This document shows, piece by piece, positions 25,675 through 34,886 of a stretch of DNA of 64,000 bases. The DNA lies in assembly GCF_024753545.1 (NCBI RefSeq), contig NZ_JANTOO010000008.1, positions 43,612 to 107,611 on the forward strand, in the 5' to 3' direction. The position numbers and the translations under genes were made by a program. The DNA comes from Lysinibacillus pinottii (GTDB lineage Bacteria > Bacillota > Bacilli > Bacillales_A > Planococcaceae). Position 1 is the stretch's first letter. The number at the start of each line of letters is the position of its first letter. The notes under the pieces are model-generated. The model did not search any database. It had not been told where the DNA came from and saw only the letters and a program-made list of their open reading frames with translations.

Positions 25675-28600
25675 TTGAATAATAAACGAGAATTTGATTG
25701 TCCTACATCACAGTTTAATAAGCATTTTTCTAAACAAGAGAAGCTACTATCCAATCATACACAGCTATTAAATGAAGAGGATACATTAGCTTATCAAACA
25801 TTAAATCGCACTATGGCTGACTACGATAAAACTATCACAATACCAGAAGTATTTTATCAAGTAGCACAGCAATTTGCAGACCGTATCGCTCTATCCTATG
25901 AAGATGGCAAGATGACCTATCGTCAGTTAAATGAACAGTCCAACCAAGTTGCACATATGCTATTAGCCAATGGTCTTCAAAAAGGTGACTATGTGGCAAT
26001 TATCATGGACCGTAGTAAGGAAACTATTATTAGTTTGTTAGGTGTGCTAAAAGCGGGTGGTGTTTATGTTCCTATCGATCCTAGTTATCCAAAAGAACGT
26101 TGCCAGTATTTGTTACATGATACAGGTGCACCATTTATCATTACGAAAAACGAATATAGTGACTTACTGAATGACCTAATACATAATAAGTTCCAATCAC
26201 ACACAGTGCTAACAATCAATCAAATGGAGAGTGGCCTTTCAAAAGAGGATTTGCCATGTAACCTACATCCATCCGATTTAGCCTATATTATTTATACATC
26301 TGGTTCTACTGGTAAACCTAAAGGTGTTTTGCTTAAACATACAGCCGTTATTAACCTAATTACAGATAATCAAAGAATTTACCATTCGACTGAAGAAGGT
26401 GTATTTTCTCAGTTTATTTCTTACAGTTTTGATCCCTCTGTGACAGAGACTTTTACCGCTTTCTTTTCTGGTGCAAGACTCCATATGCTCACAAGTATTG
26501 AGCGTCTTTCAATAGAAGCATTTGCTGATATGATTGCACGAGAGCGAGTAACAACAGCAACTGTACCAAACGCTTTCTTTACACAATTAGCCACACATTT
26601 ACCTGTAGAGTATCGGGACAAGTTGATGACACTACAATATTTATCCGTCGGCGGCGAAGCTCTATTGCCTGCCATTGTTCAAAAATGGCAAGAAAAGTTC
26701 GGATATTCTACAGAAATTATAAATGTTTATGGACCAACTGAATGTACAGTGTTAACTTCCTACTTTAAGATAAAAAGTCAGCTTACAGACATGCAATCTA
26801 GTATTCCTATCGGCAAACCGATTGCCAATTATGAGATGTATGTGGTGAATGAGGATGAACAGCTTTGCCCAGTTCATGTAACAGGCGAACTATGTATTGC
26901 TGGGGTTGGCTTGGCAGCAGGATATTTACATCAGCCTGAAAAAACAGCCGAGGTCTTTGTCCCGCATCTGTTTAAACCAGATCAAAAAATGTATCGCACA
27001 GGTGATTTAGTGCGCCTTTTACCTAATGGTGTCATTGAATTTGTTGGACGGAAGGATTCGCAAATTAAAGTAAGAGGCTTCCGTATTGAGCTTGGAGAAA
27101 TTGAGACAGTATTAAGCAATTACCCTACCATTCAGGAATCTGTAGTGATAGCTAAGAAAATGTCTGATGGTCAGAACCATTTATTTGCTTATTATACGGT
27201 GGCAAGTGGTATTCAGCTAGAGGAACGCAATTTAAGAGACTATTTACACAATCTTTTACCAGATTATATGGTGCCTGAACGATTCATCGAATTACTAGAA
27301 ATGCCATTATCCCCTACTGGCAAAATTGATCGCACGCAGTTGGCCTCAATGGATACACATTTATCACGGAGTAATTTATACGTTGCCCCTGAAAATGATA
27401 CGCAGCATTTACTAGCAAATGCATGGGAGTATGTACTTAACGTCAGCCCAATAGGTATTCATGATAACTTCTTTCACATTGGCGGACATTCATTAAAAGT
27501 ACTTGAAATTCTTGTACAAGTGAAGAAGCATATACCATTCCTAAAGATTCAGGATTTTTTCCAATATCAAACGATTGCTGAATTAGATCAATATATTTGC
27601 AACCATCAGCCTGAAGATTTAGACGTGCAAACGCAACCTACTAACCTTGTTTATAAGGATTTAATGGAGCCTGGTCCGCTACCAATCTCACCAATAGTGA
27701 AGCCATTACCGATGACTACGGTTTTATTAACAGGTGCGACAGGTTATTTAGGAAGCCACGTGCTATATGAGCTACTAGTCTCAACAAAAGCGCACATCTA
27801 TTGTCTTATTCGACCAAGTGAAAAGAGCACTTTAGAGGATAAGCTAATGGAAAGTATGCAATTTTACTTTGGACATAACATTGGTAGACATATGCAGAAT
27901 CGAGTAACTATCATTAAAGGCGATTTAGGAAAGAAAAAACTTCATCTAACTAGTGAAGATGAACAGACACTAATAGATGAAATCGATGCCATCATCCACT
28001 GTGGAGCTGATGTACGTCACTTCGGAGCGACTGAGCATTTTAATAATGTCAATGTAAATGGGACACGTTATTTACTTGAATTGGCAGAGCGTAAACCTGG
28101 TATTCATTTTCATTATGTATCAACAATCGGTATTCCAGAGGAGCTCGCTGCCATTCAATGGGGGGCAGAAGAGGCTAATGGTGATTTCAACTACGATACG
28201 AAGCTTCATAATGTCTATACACAAAGTAAGCTGGAAGCAGAAAATCTCGTAAGAAATGCAGTACATGATATGATTCCTATTTCAATCTATCGAGTAGGTA
28301 ATTTGAGTTGTCATTCTGAAACAGGAAAATTCCAACGTAATATCGATGATAACGCCTTTTACCGTATGATTAAAGCTATGCTTTATTTAGGTAAAACACC
28401 TTCTGTACAATGGCATGTAGACTTTACACCAATTAATTATGCTAGCCAAGCATTAGTATGTCTAGCTAATCAGCCAGCATCAAATGGTCATGTCTTCCAT
28501 TTATGTAACCCTGTATCGCTTACTTATTTAGAATTAATCGACATGCTGAAGGAATTTGGCTATGATTTACAAGTTATGTCAAAGCAAGAGTATACAAATT

Positions 28601-28842
28601 GGCTATTACATGATGATCATTCTATAGAGGTACAGGAATATTTAGCATTAGCTATTGCACAGCTAGAAGGTGATGGAGCTAGTGACTCACCATTTATCTT
28701 TAACTGTAAAAAAACGATTGAATTTCTAGCCAATGCAAGAATTGAATGTGCTGCACCAAATACAGCATTTATTCACCAAATGATTGAATACGGGATAGAA
28801 ACTGGCTACTTTCCTGAGCCTACGCAAGTCAATATACGATGA
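25675..28842 (+). CDS. Single-module NRPS-like enzyme: adenylation - carrier - thioester reductase (A-T-R)
   Basis: 1055 residues, with no condensation domain. The adenylation domain (about 55-560) has A3 YTSGSTGKPKG at 207-217, A5 NVYGPTE, A7 YRTGDLV, A8 GRKDSQIKVRGFRIELGEIE and Lys550 in A10 (SPTGKID). The carrier domain (575-645) has phosphopantetheine Ser606 in HIGGHSLK. The reductase domain (680-1055) has the NAD(P)H loop TGATGYLGSHV and the Y-x3-K pair in YTQSKLEAE. The logic is to activate one carboxylic or amino acid, load it, and release it as an aldehyde or alcohol, as in Lys2 or A-T-R amino-acid reductases. By eye the specificity residues read D-P-T-T-S-G-V-V-L, which I cannot match to a substrate. 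A TTG start after AGGGG is likely but the spacing is long. Confidence 0.85.
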   Translation: MNNKREFDCPTSQFNKHFSKQEKLLSNHTQLLNEEDTLAYQTLNRTMADYDKTITIPEVFYQVAQQFADRIALSYEDGKMTYRQLNEQSNQVAHMLLANGLQKGDYVAIIMDRSKETIISLLGVLKAGGVYVPIDPSYPKERCQYLLHDTGAPFIITKNEYSDLLNDLIHNKFQSHTVLTINQMESGLSKEDLPCNLHPSDLAYIIYTSGSTGKPKGVLLKHTAVINLITDNQRIYHSTEEGVFSQFISYSFDPSVTETFTAFFSGARLHMLTSIERLSIEAFADMIARERVTTATVPNAFFTQLATHLPVEYRDKLMTLQYLSVGGEALLPAIVQKWQEKFGYSTEIINVYGPTECTVLTSYFKIKSQLTDMQSSIPIGKPIANYEMYVVNEDEQLCPVHVTGELCIAGVGLAAGYLHQPEKTAEVFVPHLFKPDQKMYRTGDLVRLLPNGVIEFVGRKDSQIKVRGFRIELGEIETVLSNYPTIQESVVIAKKMSDGQNHLFAYYTVASGIQLEERNLRDYLHNLLPDYMVPERFIELLEMPLSPTGKIDRTQLASMDTHLSRSNLYVAPENDTQHLLANAWEYVLNVSPIGIHDNFFHIGGHSLKVLEILVQVKKHIPFLKIQDFFQYQTIAELDQYICNHQPEDLDVQTQPTNLVYKDLMEPGPLPISPIVKPLPMTTVLLTGATGYLGSHVLYELLVSTKAHIYCLIRPSEKSTLEDKLMESMQFYFGHNIGRHMQNRVTIIKGDLGKKKLHLTSEDEQTLIDEIDAIIHCGADVRHFGATEHFNNVNVNGTRYLLELAERKPGIHFHYVSTIGIPEELAAIQWGAEEANGDFNYDTKLHNVYTQSKLEAENLVRNAVHDMIPISIYRVGNLSCHSETGKFQRNIDDNAFYRMIKAMLYLGKTPSVQWHVDFTPINYASQALVCLANQPASNGHVFHLCNPVSLTYLELIDMLKEFGYDLQVMSKQEYTNWLLHDDHSIEVQEYLALAIAQLEGDGASDSPFIFNCKKTIEFLANARIECAAPNTAFIHQMIEYGIETGYFPEPTQVNIR

Positions 28843-29495
28843 GCACAAATGATATACAGCTTTTTGCACTACCATTAGGGGAACCGTTAACTTCAGCAGA
28901 ATGGAATGTATTTCATAATGTACTCCCTTCTCATGTTCAAAGAAATATCCAGCAGTACAAGCAGTGGCAGGACCGTCAAAGAGCCTTGCTAGGTAACACG
29001 CTTATTAGGTGGGTGCTCCTCCCATTCATGGATAAGACCACATTCCAAATAACTCAAGACATATATGGTCGTCCAAATGTAGCGAGTCATCAGCACTGGA
29101 AAGGCGATTTTAATCTCTCTCACTCTGGTGATTGGATTGTCCTGGCCCTAACAACAAACGGGCGAGTAGGAATTGATGTTGAAGAAATAAAGCCAGTGAA
29201 TAAAGATATTATGCACTTTGCATTATCTAAACAAGAGTTCCACATGGCTCTTCATCAACCTCTACATGTTTTTTATGAGCTTTGGACTTTAAAGGAGGCT
29301 CTTTTTAAAACAGGCTTATTCCCTCACCTATCACCTCACATGCTTGATACTATCGATATAAAAAAAACAAGAGCGGATCTTTCAACGCAATTACATTATC
29401 TCGATCAACGTCATCCTGTAACCATTTGCTGGAACAATGGCTCTACCCATGTAAAAATAACAACATTAAATAAACATCAGCTTCTACAGTCATAA
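28839..29495 (+). CDS. Sfp-type 4'-phosphopantetheinyl transferase
   Basis: A 218-residue enzyme with the Sfp signatures FNLSHSGDW (about 88-96), RVGIDVEEIKPV (Mg-binding D and E, about 108-119) and ELWTLKEALFKTG (about 147-159). It transfers phosphopantetheine from CoA to carrier-protein serines. Its ATG overlaps the A-T-R gene stop by 4 bases, so its main client is very probably Ser606 of that enzyme. The two-gene unit is self-sufficient: one module and its activator. A terminator follows. It may also serve other carrier proteins in the cell. Confidence 0.9.
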   Translation: MSTNDIQLFALPLGEPLTSAEWNVFHNVLPSHVQRNIQQYKQWQDRQRALLGNTLIRWVLLPFMDKTTFQITQDIYGRPNVASHQHWKGDFNLSHSGDWIVLALTTNGRVGIDVEEIKPVNKDIMHFALSKQEFHMALHQPLHVFYELWTLKEALFKTGLFPHLSPHMLDTIDIKKTRADLSTQLHYLDQRHPVTICWNNGSTHVKITTLNKHQLLQS

Positions 29496-29498
29496 AAC

Positions 29499-29536
29499 AA
29501 GGAGGAGAAAACTATCATTTCTCCTCCCTTTTTTAT
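29499..29536 (+). terminator. Terminator after the A-T-R / Sfp operon
   Basis: GGAGGAGAAA / TTTCTCCTCC stem followed by CTTTTTT. Confidence 0.85.
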
Positions 29537-29540
29537 GAAT

Positions 29541-29588
29541 AGAAAAGCTGCCCATTGTGTCTGTTTTATAAACCGTCTGGGCAGCTCC
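29541..29588 (-). terminator. Terminator of the siderophore-importer operon
   Basis: On the minus strand AGCTGCCCA / TGGGCAGCT with a long loop is followed by TTTTC, just after the binding-protein stop. Confidence 0.7.
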
Positions 29589-29594
29589 AATATA

Positions 29595-30605
29595 TTATTT
29601 AAATAAATCTGGATACATTTCTTTCGCTAAGGCTTCCATACCATCTATTGTATTATAGCCATAACCAAACATATAATTGTAATCCACAATATAAATTTGT
29701 TTGTTTTTAATAGCCTTCATGCTTGAAAGCTTAGGGTTAGCATAGATTTCTTCACGAACTTTTGTCAGATCAGACCCATCCCAGTTTGGAAGAATTAACA
29801 CATCTGGATCTGATGCAATTAATGTTTCTACACTAACATCTCCTGTTTCATCTTTGAAAATATTATCTAACTTCACCATTTTGAATGCGTCGTTAAAAAA
29901 TGTTTCATCGTGCGCGGGGTATACAAAAAGTTCTTTAGGATCATTTGTATGTAAATAAGCAAATGACTTTTCTTCTTTAATACTTTCTAATTTTGAAGTA
30001 ATGTCTTGTTGTCGATCTTTTAATTCTTTAATGAAGCTAGTGGCCTTGTCTTGAACATTGAAAATTTCACCGATATTTTCGATATCTTTATAAATAGAAT
30101 CATATGTACCACCTGTAATGGATGATTCTAATACAAATGTTTTAATGCCCATGTCGTTTAGTGAGTCTACTGTGCCTACCCCCCATTCAGCATTATCAAA
30201 TAAGCCACCACGACCAAATACTAAATCTGGATTAGTTCCTAATGTTACCTCTTTCCCTACATATTCATCACTTAATATATTTAACTTTGAATATGCCTCT
30301 TCTACAGATTTATCTACAGCACCAAAGTTTGCACCAACACCAACGATTTTATCCCCTAGTCCTAAATGCAATAGTAGTTCCGCTGCTGGGCGTGTATTTG
30401 CCATAATTTTTTCAGGTGCTTTATCGAATACTTGATCTTTCTTCTCCCATGTCGAACCACCTTCAGCCTTTGTAAAGTTTTCGATAGTTAATGGATAATG
30501 CTCTTTTGTTTGTGCTTCTTCTGAAGTATTTTTGGTAGTATTACCGCAAGCTGTTAACGTTAATACAGCGGCTAAACCAATTCCTAATAATAATTTTTTC
30601 TTCAT
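29595..30605 (-). CDS. Iron-siderophore ABC transporter substrate-binding lipoprotein
   Basis: A 336-residue lipoprotein. I start it at ATG 30605, with AGGAGGA 8 bases upstream, 30 bases inside the longest frame. The signal ends in the lipobox LTAC. The mature protein has the helical-backbone type III binding-protein layout (FhuD/BtuF family): KIMANTRPAAELLLHLGLGDKIVGVG, TLGTNPDLVFGRG, a long linking helix, then LIASDPDVLILPNWDG. It captures a ferric chelate outside the membrane for the permease and ATPase of the same operon. The Fur box ahead of the operon makes iron the likely cargo. The specific siderophore is unknown. Confidence 0.85.
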   Translation of the reverse strand: MKKKLLLGIGLAAVLTLTACGNTTKNTSEEAQTKEHYPLTIENFTKAEGGSTWEKKDQVFDKAPEKIMANTRPAAELLLHLGLGDKIVGVGANFGAVDKSVEEAYSKLNILSDEYVGKEVTLGTNPDLVFGRGGLFDNAEWGVGTVDSLNDMGIKTFVLESSITGGTYDSIYKDIENIGEIFNVQDKATSFIKELKDRQQDITSKLESIKEEKSFAYLHTNDPKELFVYPAHDETFFNDAFKMVKLDNIFKDETGDVSVETLIASDPDVLILPNWDGSDLTKVREEIYANPKLSSMKAIKNKQIYIVDYNYMFGYGYNTIDGMEALAKEMYPDLFK

Positions 30606-30618
30606 ATTGTTGCTCCTC

Positions 30619-31380
30619 CTATAGTCCATATGCAAAGCCTAATCCATTCGTCACTGGATTAGTAAACGTTTGACACTTGATATGATATAAAGCTTCTATA
30701 ATCTCGGGTGTTAAAACTTGCTCCGGGGTACCATGCGCATAAATCTCACCATCTTTTACTGCGTAAAGATAATCACAGTAATGTGCAGCCATTTCTAAAT
30801 CATGCAGTGCTGCTAACACACCAATATTTAAGCTTCTCACACAAGATAGTATTTCAATTTGATAGCGTATATCTAAATGGTTCGTTGGTTCATCTAAAAT
30901 CATAAATTTAGGTTGCTGGGCGATTGTTCTCGCTAAAATAACCCGTTGTTTTTCCCCACCAGATAATGATAGGAAACTACGACCCTTGTAAGCTTGTAAA
31001 TTTGTCCGTGTTAAAGCCTCTTCGACAATGTCAAAATCTTTTTGGTTATCGGACTCTAACATTTTCTTATGAGGTGTTCTGCCTAACATCACCATTTGCT
31101 GTACCGTTAAATCAAAGTGCATTTCATTGAATTGCCCCACTACACCTAAATGCTGTGAAATCTTTTTTTCTGGGCTTTTCAAAACGTCTAAATCATCTAA
31201 AAAGACCATCCCTTTTTGTGGTACTAAGCTTTTATAAATACTTTTCAATAAAGTTGACTTTCCGCATCCATTTGGTCCGATTAAGCCCACAAATTGCTGC
31301 TTGTTTACATGAATCGATATGTTTTTTACAATTTCCTTCTTTCCAATCTTTACTTCTATTTCCTTCGCTACTAATTCCAT
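30619..31380 (-). CDS. Iron-siderophore ABC transporter ATP-binding protein
   Basis: A 253-residue FecE/FhuC-type ATPase. Walker A is GPNGCGKST at about 37-45, signature LSLSGGEKQR, Walker B FMILDEPTNHLD, and switch His in ALHDLEMAAHYCD. It is second in the permease-ATPase-binding protein operon, 4 bases after the permease stop and 13 before the binding-protein start. It hydrolyses ATP to drive ferric-chelate uptake. Confidence 0.9.
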   Translation of the reverse strand: MELVAKEIEVKIGKKEIVKNISIHVNKQQFVGLIGPNGCGKSTLLKSIYKSLVPQKGMVFLDDLDVLKSPEKKISQHLGVVGQFNEMHFDLTVQQMVMLGRTPHKKMLESDNQKDFDIVEEALTRTNLQAYKGRSFLSLSGGEKQRVILARTIAQQPKFMILDEPTNHLDIRYQIEILSCVRSLNIGVLAALHDLEMAAHYCDYLYAVKDGEIYAHGTPEQVLTPEIIEALYHIKCQTFTNPVTNGLGFAYGL

Positions 31381-31384
31381 TGTT

Positions 31385-32464
31385 CTACCCTCCGAAGTTG
31401 TAACCTTTTTTTACAATCATATAGATGAATAATGGTGATCCAATGACAGAAGTAATGATGCCAATCGGTAGTTCTACATTCTCGATTAATGTTCGAGATA
31501 AAATATCTGCCCATATCATGAAAAGTCCTCCTAAGAGTAACGTTCCTAACATTAATCGTTTATGATCTGCTCCAAAAATCCCTCTCGTAATATGCGGAAT
31601 AATTAAGCCGACAAAACCAATCATACCTGCATAAGCAACCATCGTTCCTGTTATTAGTGATGTGAGAATCATATACAATTTACGATAAACACTTAAATTG
31701 ATACCTAATGTAATTGCAGATTCATCTCCAAGTAGCATCGTATTAAGCACACGATGTTGAAAAAGAAATAACGCAGCTCCTAATACAATGACGATTGCTA
31801 AAATCGGTGTTTTATCCCAGCTTGCAGAGGCTAAACTTCCCATAGACCAAAAAGTAACAGTTTTTATGCCCTCAGCATTATTGGCAAAAAAGATAATAAG
31901 ACTTGAAAAGGAGCTACATAATGCACCTATGACAACACCAGATAAAACAAGTTTTACCGATGTTGCTTTACCACCTATACTAGATAAAATAAGCACTGCC
32001 ATAGAAGTAAGCATAGCTCCAGCAAATGCACCAAAGGCTACACCAAATTGTGCCAGTAATGCACTACTCCCAAAACCAACGAGAATGGCAAAAGTTGCAC
32101 CTAAGGATGCACCTGAAGAAATGCCAAGTATGTATGGATCAGCAAGAGGGTTTTGTACAACTGCTTGCATCACAGCCCCACATAAAGCAAGTCCAATACC
32201 GATGAGCAATGCAAAAATAACACGCGGCATTCTGACCTGTAAAATAATATTCAGATAGGATTCACTATCCACACTATCAAGTGTGCCAAACCTCCCATTA
32301 GATACAGCATGCAACAAGATATCCATTGATTGCTTGAAGGGTATACTGACCTGCCCAATTGATACAGAAAAAATGGCAGATATTACAATGGAGGCAATTA
32401 ATAGTAAAACTATGACATAATATATATTGCCCATCCCTATTCTGTTAGCTTCCTGTTTATCCAA
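31385..32464 (-). CDS. Iron-siderophore ABC transporter permease (FecCD family)
   Basis: A 359-residue FecCD permease with VRMPRVIFALLIGIGLALCGAV, NPLADPYILGISSGASLGA and GFVGLIIPHITRG. I start it at TTG 32464 with AGAGGTG 5 bases upstream; the longer frame to 32491 would run into the region next to the Fur box. It is the first gene of the operon behind a Fur site. A paralogue with B12 riboswitch control sits at 205-1251, so the two importers of one superfamily are told apart by their regulators. Confidence 0.88.
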   Translation of the reverse strand: MDKQEANRIGMGNIYYVIVLLLIASIVISAIFSVSIGQVSIPFKQSMDILLHAVSNGRFGTLDSVDSESYLNIILQVRMPRVIFALLIGIGLALCGAVMQAVVQNPLADPYILGISSGASLGATFAILVGFGSSALLAQFGVAFGAFAGAMLTSMAVLILSSIGGKATSVKLVLSGVVIGALCSSFSSLIIFFANNAEGIKTVTFWSMGSLASASWDKTPILAIVIVLGAALFLFQHRVLNTMLLGDESAITLGINLSVYRKLYMILTSLITGTMVAYAGMIGFVGLIIPHITRGIFGADHKRLMLGTLLLGGLFMIWADILSRTLIENVELPIGIITSVIGSPLFIYMIVKKGYNFGG

Positions 32465-32498
32465 AATGTCACCTCTATCTATCAAAATCACTATCGTT

Positions 32499-32517
32499 GA
32501 TAACGATTATCATTATC
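32499..32517. promoter_or_regulatory. Fur box upstream of the siderophore-importer operon
   Basis: GATAACGATTATCATTATC differs at two positions from the classic 19-bp Fur consensus GATAATGATAATCATTATC and lies 35 bases before the permease start, within reach of its promoter. Confidence 0.85.
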
Positions 32518-32588
32518 AATTTGTATTGTAAGTGATATCTTATAGAAAAACAACAGGAAAAAATTTTTAATTTGAATTTCGTATCCAT

Positions 32589-32631
32589 AACAAAAAACCA
32601 GCTCTCAATTTTATAACTGAGAACTGGTTTC
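32589..32631 (-). terminator. Terminator of the groESL operon
   Basis: On the minus strand AACCAGTTCTCA / TGAGAGCTGGTT is followed by TTTTTTG, 40 bases past the groEL stop. Confidence 0.8.
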
Positions 32632-32670
32632 TTTTATAAGTTTATTACTCAAATCGCATTTAGCGTTCGA

Positions 32671-34305
32671 TTACATCATTCCTGGCATGCCGCCCATACC
32701 ACTCATATCTGGCATACCTGCGCCAGCTGGTTCAGGAATATCTGCAACTACTGCTTCTGTTGTTAAGAATAGAGCAGCTACTGACGCAGCATTTTGTAAT
32801 GCTGAACGAGTTACTTTTGCTGGGTCTACTACACCTGCTTCCATCATGTTTACCCATTCGCCTGTTGCTGCATTGAAACCAATGCCAATTTCTTCACGTT
32901 TCAGGCGATCCACGATGATAGAGCCTTCAAGACCAGCGTTGTTAGCGATTTGACGAACTGGCTCTTCTAAAGCACGAAGAACAATTTTCACTCCTGTTGC
33001 TACATCGCCTTCTTCAGATTCAGACACTTTTTCCACTGCTGCATACACGTTAAGAAGTGCAGTACCACCACCTGATACGATACCTTCTTCAACAGCTGCA
33101 CGTGTTGAGTTTAAAGCATCTTCAATACGAAGTTTACGCTCTTTAAGCTCTGTTTCTGTTGCAGCCCCTACTTTGATAACTGCTACACCACCCGCTAATT
33201 TCGCAAGGCGTTCTTGTAGTTTTTCTTTATCGAATTCTGAAGTTGTTTCAGCAAGTTGTGCTCGGATTTGGCCAATACGTGCTTCGATTGCATCTGCACC
33301 GCCTACACCTTCAACAATTGTAGTATTGTCTTTTGTCACAACTACTTTTGCAGCACGACCTAGCGAAGAAATATCAGCTGATTTTAGGTCTAAACCTAAT
33401 TCCTCTGTAATCACTTGACCACCAGTTAAGATAGCGATATCTTCAAGCATTGCTTTACGACGATCACCAAAACCTGGTGCTTTTACTGCTACAGCGTTGA
33501 ATGTACCACGAAGCTTGTTCACGACAAGTGTTGCAAGCGCTTCTCCTTCAACGTCTTCAGCAATAATTAAAAGTGGACGACCTTGTTGTACCACTTGTTC
33601 TAATAATGGTAATACTTCTTGGATGTTTGTAATTTTTTTATCAGTAATTAAGATATATGGGTTATCCAGAACTGCTTCCATTTTATCTGTATCTGTTACC
33701 ATATAGTGTGATGCATAGCCACGGTCAAACTGCATACCTTCTACTACATCAAGCTCTGTTGTGAAGCCTTTAGATTCTTCAATTGTAATAACACCATCAT
33801 TACCTACACGTTCCATCGCTTCAGCAATAAGCTGTCCAACTTCATCATCAGCTGCCGAAATAGCAGCAACTTGTGCGATTTCATCCTTATTGCTTACAGG
33901 ACGCGAAATCGTGTGTAATTCAGTTAATGCCGCAGCAACAGCTTTATCAATCCCTTTACGGATACCTACAGGGTTTGCACCAGCTGTCACGTTTTTCAAG
34001 CCCTCACGAATAATTGCTTGTGCAAGAACTGTTGCAGTAGTTGTACCATCACCAGCGATTTCGTTTGTCTTAGAAGCAACCTCAGCTACTAATTTTGCTC
34101 CCATGTTTTCGTATGGATTTTCCAGCTCGATTTCTTTTGCAATTGTCACACCATCATTTGTAATAAGTGGTGAACCGAATTTTTTTTCTAACACTACATT
34201 ACGTCCTTTTGGACCTAATGTTATTTTTACTGCATTCGCTAATTTATCTACACCTTGTAACATTAATGAACGAGCGTCTTCTGAGAATTTAATATCTTTT
34301 GCCAT
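32671..34305 (-). CDS. groEL: 60-kDa chaperonin GroEL
   Basis: A 544-residue group I chaperonin subunit. It has the equatorial ATP site TLGPKGRNVVLEKKFG and GDGTTTATVLAQAI, the apical and intermediate domains, and the Gly/Met-rich tail MPDMSGMGGMPGMM. Fourteen subunits form the double ring that folds cytosolic proteins with GroES. The length is standard. It follows groES by 128 bases on one transcript governed by the CIRCE element, so heat induction via HrcA is expected. The sequence appears complete and intact. Confidence 0.99.
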   Translation of the reverse strand: MAKDIKFSEDARSLMLQGVDKLANAVKITLGPKGRNVVLEKKFGSPLITNDGVTIAKEIELENPYENMGAKLVAEVASKTNEIAGDGTTTATVLAQAIIREGLKNVTAGANPVGIRKGIDKAVAAALTELHTISRPVSNKDEIAQVAAISAADDEVGQLIAEAMERVGNDGVITIEESKGFTTELDVVEGMQFDRGYASHYMVTDTDKMEAVLDNPYILITDKKITNIQEVLPLLEQVVQQGRPLLIIAEDVEGEALATLVVNKLRGTFNAVAVKAPGFGDRRKAMLEDIAILTGGQVITEELGLDLKSADISSLGRAAKVVVTKDNTTIVEGVGGADAIEARIGQIRAQLAETTSEFDKEKLQERLAKLAGGVAVIKVGAATETELKERKLRIEDALNSTRAAVEEGIVSGGGTALLNVYAAVEKVSESEEGDVATGVKIVLRALEEPVRQIANNAGLEGSIIVDRLKREEIGIGFNAATGEWVNMMEAGVVDPAKVTRSALQNAASVAALFLTTEAVVADIPEPAGAGMPDMSGMGGMPGMM

Positions 34306-34402
34306 GAGAATTTACCCTCCTGAAATGGAATATTCGTTAAGCTTCTTCAATATATTTATATCAATTTCATCTTATTGTCACTTTTCGTTCAAGAAACAAT
34401 AA

Positions 34403-34427
34403 GCATTCACCTTCATTGAAGGTGCAT
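34403..34427 (-). other. Stem-loop between groES and groEL
   Basis: CACCTTC / GAAGGTG with a 3-base loop and flanking GCA pairs lies directly after the groES stop. There is no T run, so it is more likely an mRNA processing or stabilising hairpin than a full terminator. Confidence 0.45.
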
Positions 34428-34433
34428 TAAAAA

Positions 34434-34718
34434 TTATCCAATAATTGCGAGAATATCGCTTTCACGTAAAATTAGGTATTCATTACCTTCATATTTAACT
34501 TCTGTACCAGCGTACTTAGAGAAAATAATGTGGTCGTCAACTTTAACGTCAAGCTCTACACGTTGTCCGTTCTCTAAAACACGACCTGTCCCAACTGCTA
34601 CAACTTTACCTTCTTGTGGTTTTTCTTTTGCAGAGTCAGGTAGTACAATACCGAATGCAGATTTTTCCTCTACCTCGATTAGTTCAATTACAATACGATC
34701 TCCTAGTGGTCTTAACAA
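34434..34718 (-). CDS. groES: 10-kDa co-chaperonin GroES
   Basis: A 94-residue GroES: (M)LRPLGDRIVIELIEVEEKS, the mobile loop SAFGIVLPDSAKEKPQEGKV that contacts GroEL, and the C-terminal YLILRESDILAII. I start it at TTG 34718, with AGGAGG 9 bases upstream, which gives the exact family length. The longer frame to 34763 would translate through the ribosome site and into the CIRCE element. It caps the GroEL ring. Confidence 0.97.
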   Translation of the reverse strand: MLRPLGDRIVIELIEVEEKSAFGIVLPDSAKEKPQEGKVVAVGTGRVLENGQRVELDVKVDDHIIFSKYAGTEVKYEGNEYLILRESDILAIIG

Positions 34719-34756
34719 GTGAAACAACCTCCTAATAATAATAATTGTTGAATTTA

Positions 34757-34783
34757 TTAGCACTCTATATCATCGAGTGCTAA
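34757..34783. promoter_or_regulatory. CIRCE element (HrcA operator) of groESL
   Basis: TTAGCACTC-N9-GAGTGCTAA is a perfect match to the CIRCE consensus, placed between the groES promoter and start. Confidence 0.98.
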
Positions 34784-34793
34784 CACAATTATT

Positions 34794-34822
34794 ATGATAA
34801 TCAATCACACTTTTTTTTGCAA
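34794..34822 (-). promoter_or_regulatory. Sigma-A promoter of groESL
   Basis: On the minus strand TTGCAA (34822-34817), 17 bases, TATCAT (34799-34794), directly upstream of CIRCE. Confidence 0.75.
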
Positions 34823-34886
34823 GTCAGAACTTCGAAAAATTTTGTTTTCTTTCCATATTCATCTACAATAGAAAGGAAGCCTATGA

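Noticed and set aside
25675..28842. Siderophore synthetase
   Set aside because: There is no condensation or dihydroxybenzoate-loading domain, and no Fur box precedes it; only proximity to the iron importer suggests this.
34719..34763. Fifteen-residue N-terminal extension of GroES
   Set aside because: It would run through the ribosome site and the CIRCE element; TTG 34718 gives the universal 94-residue length.
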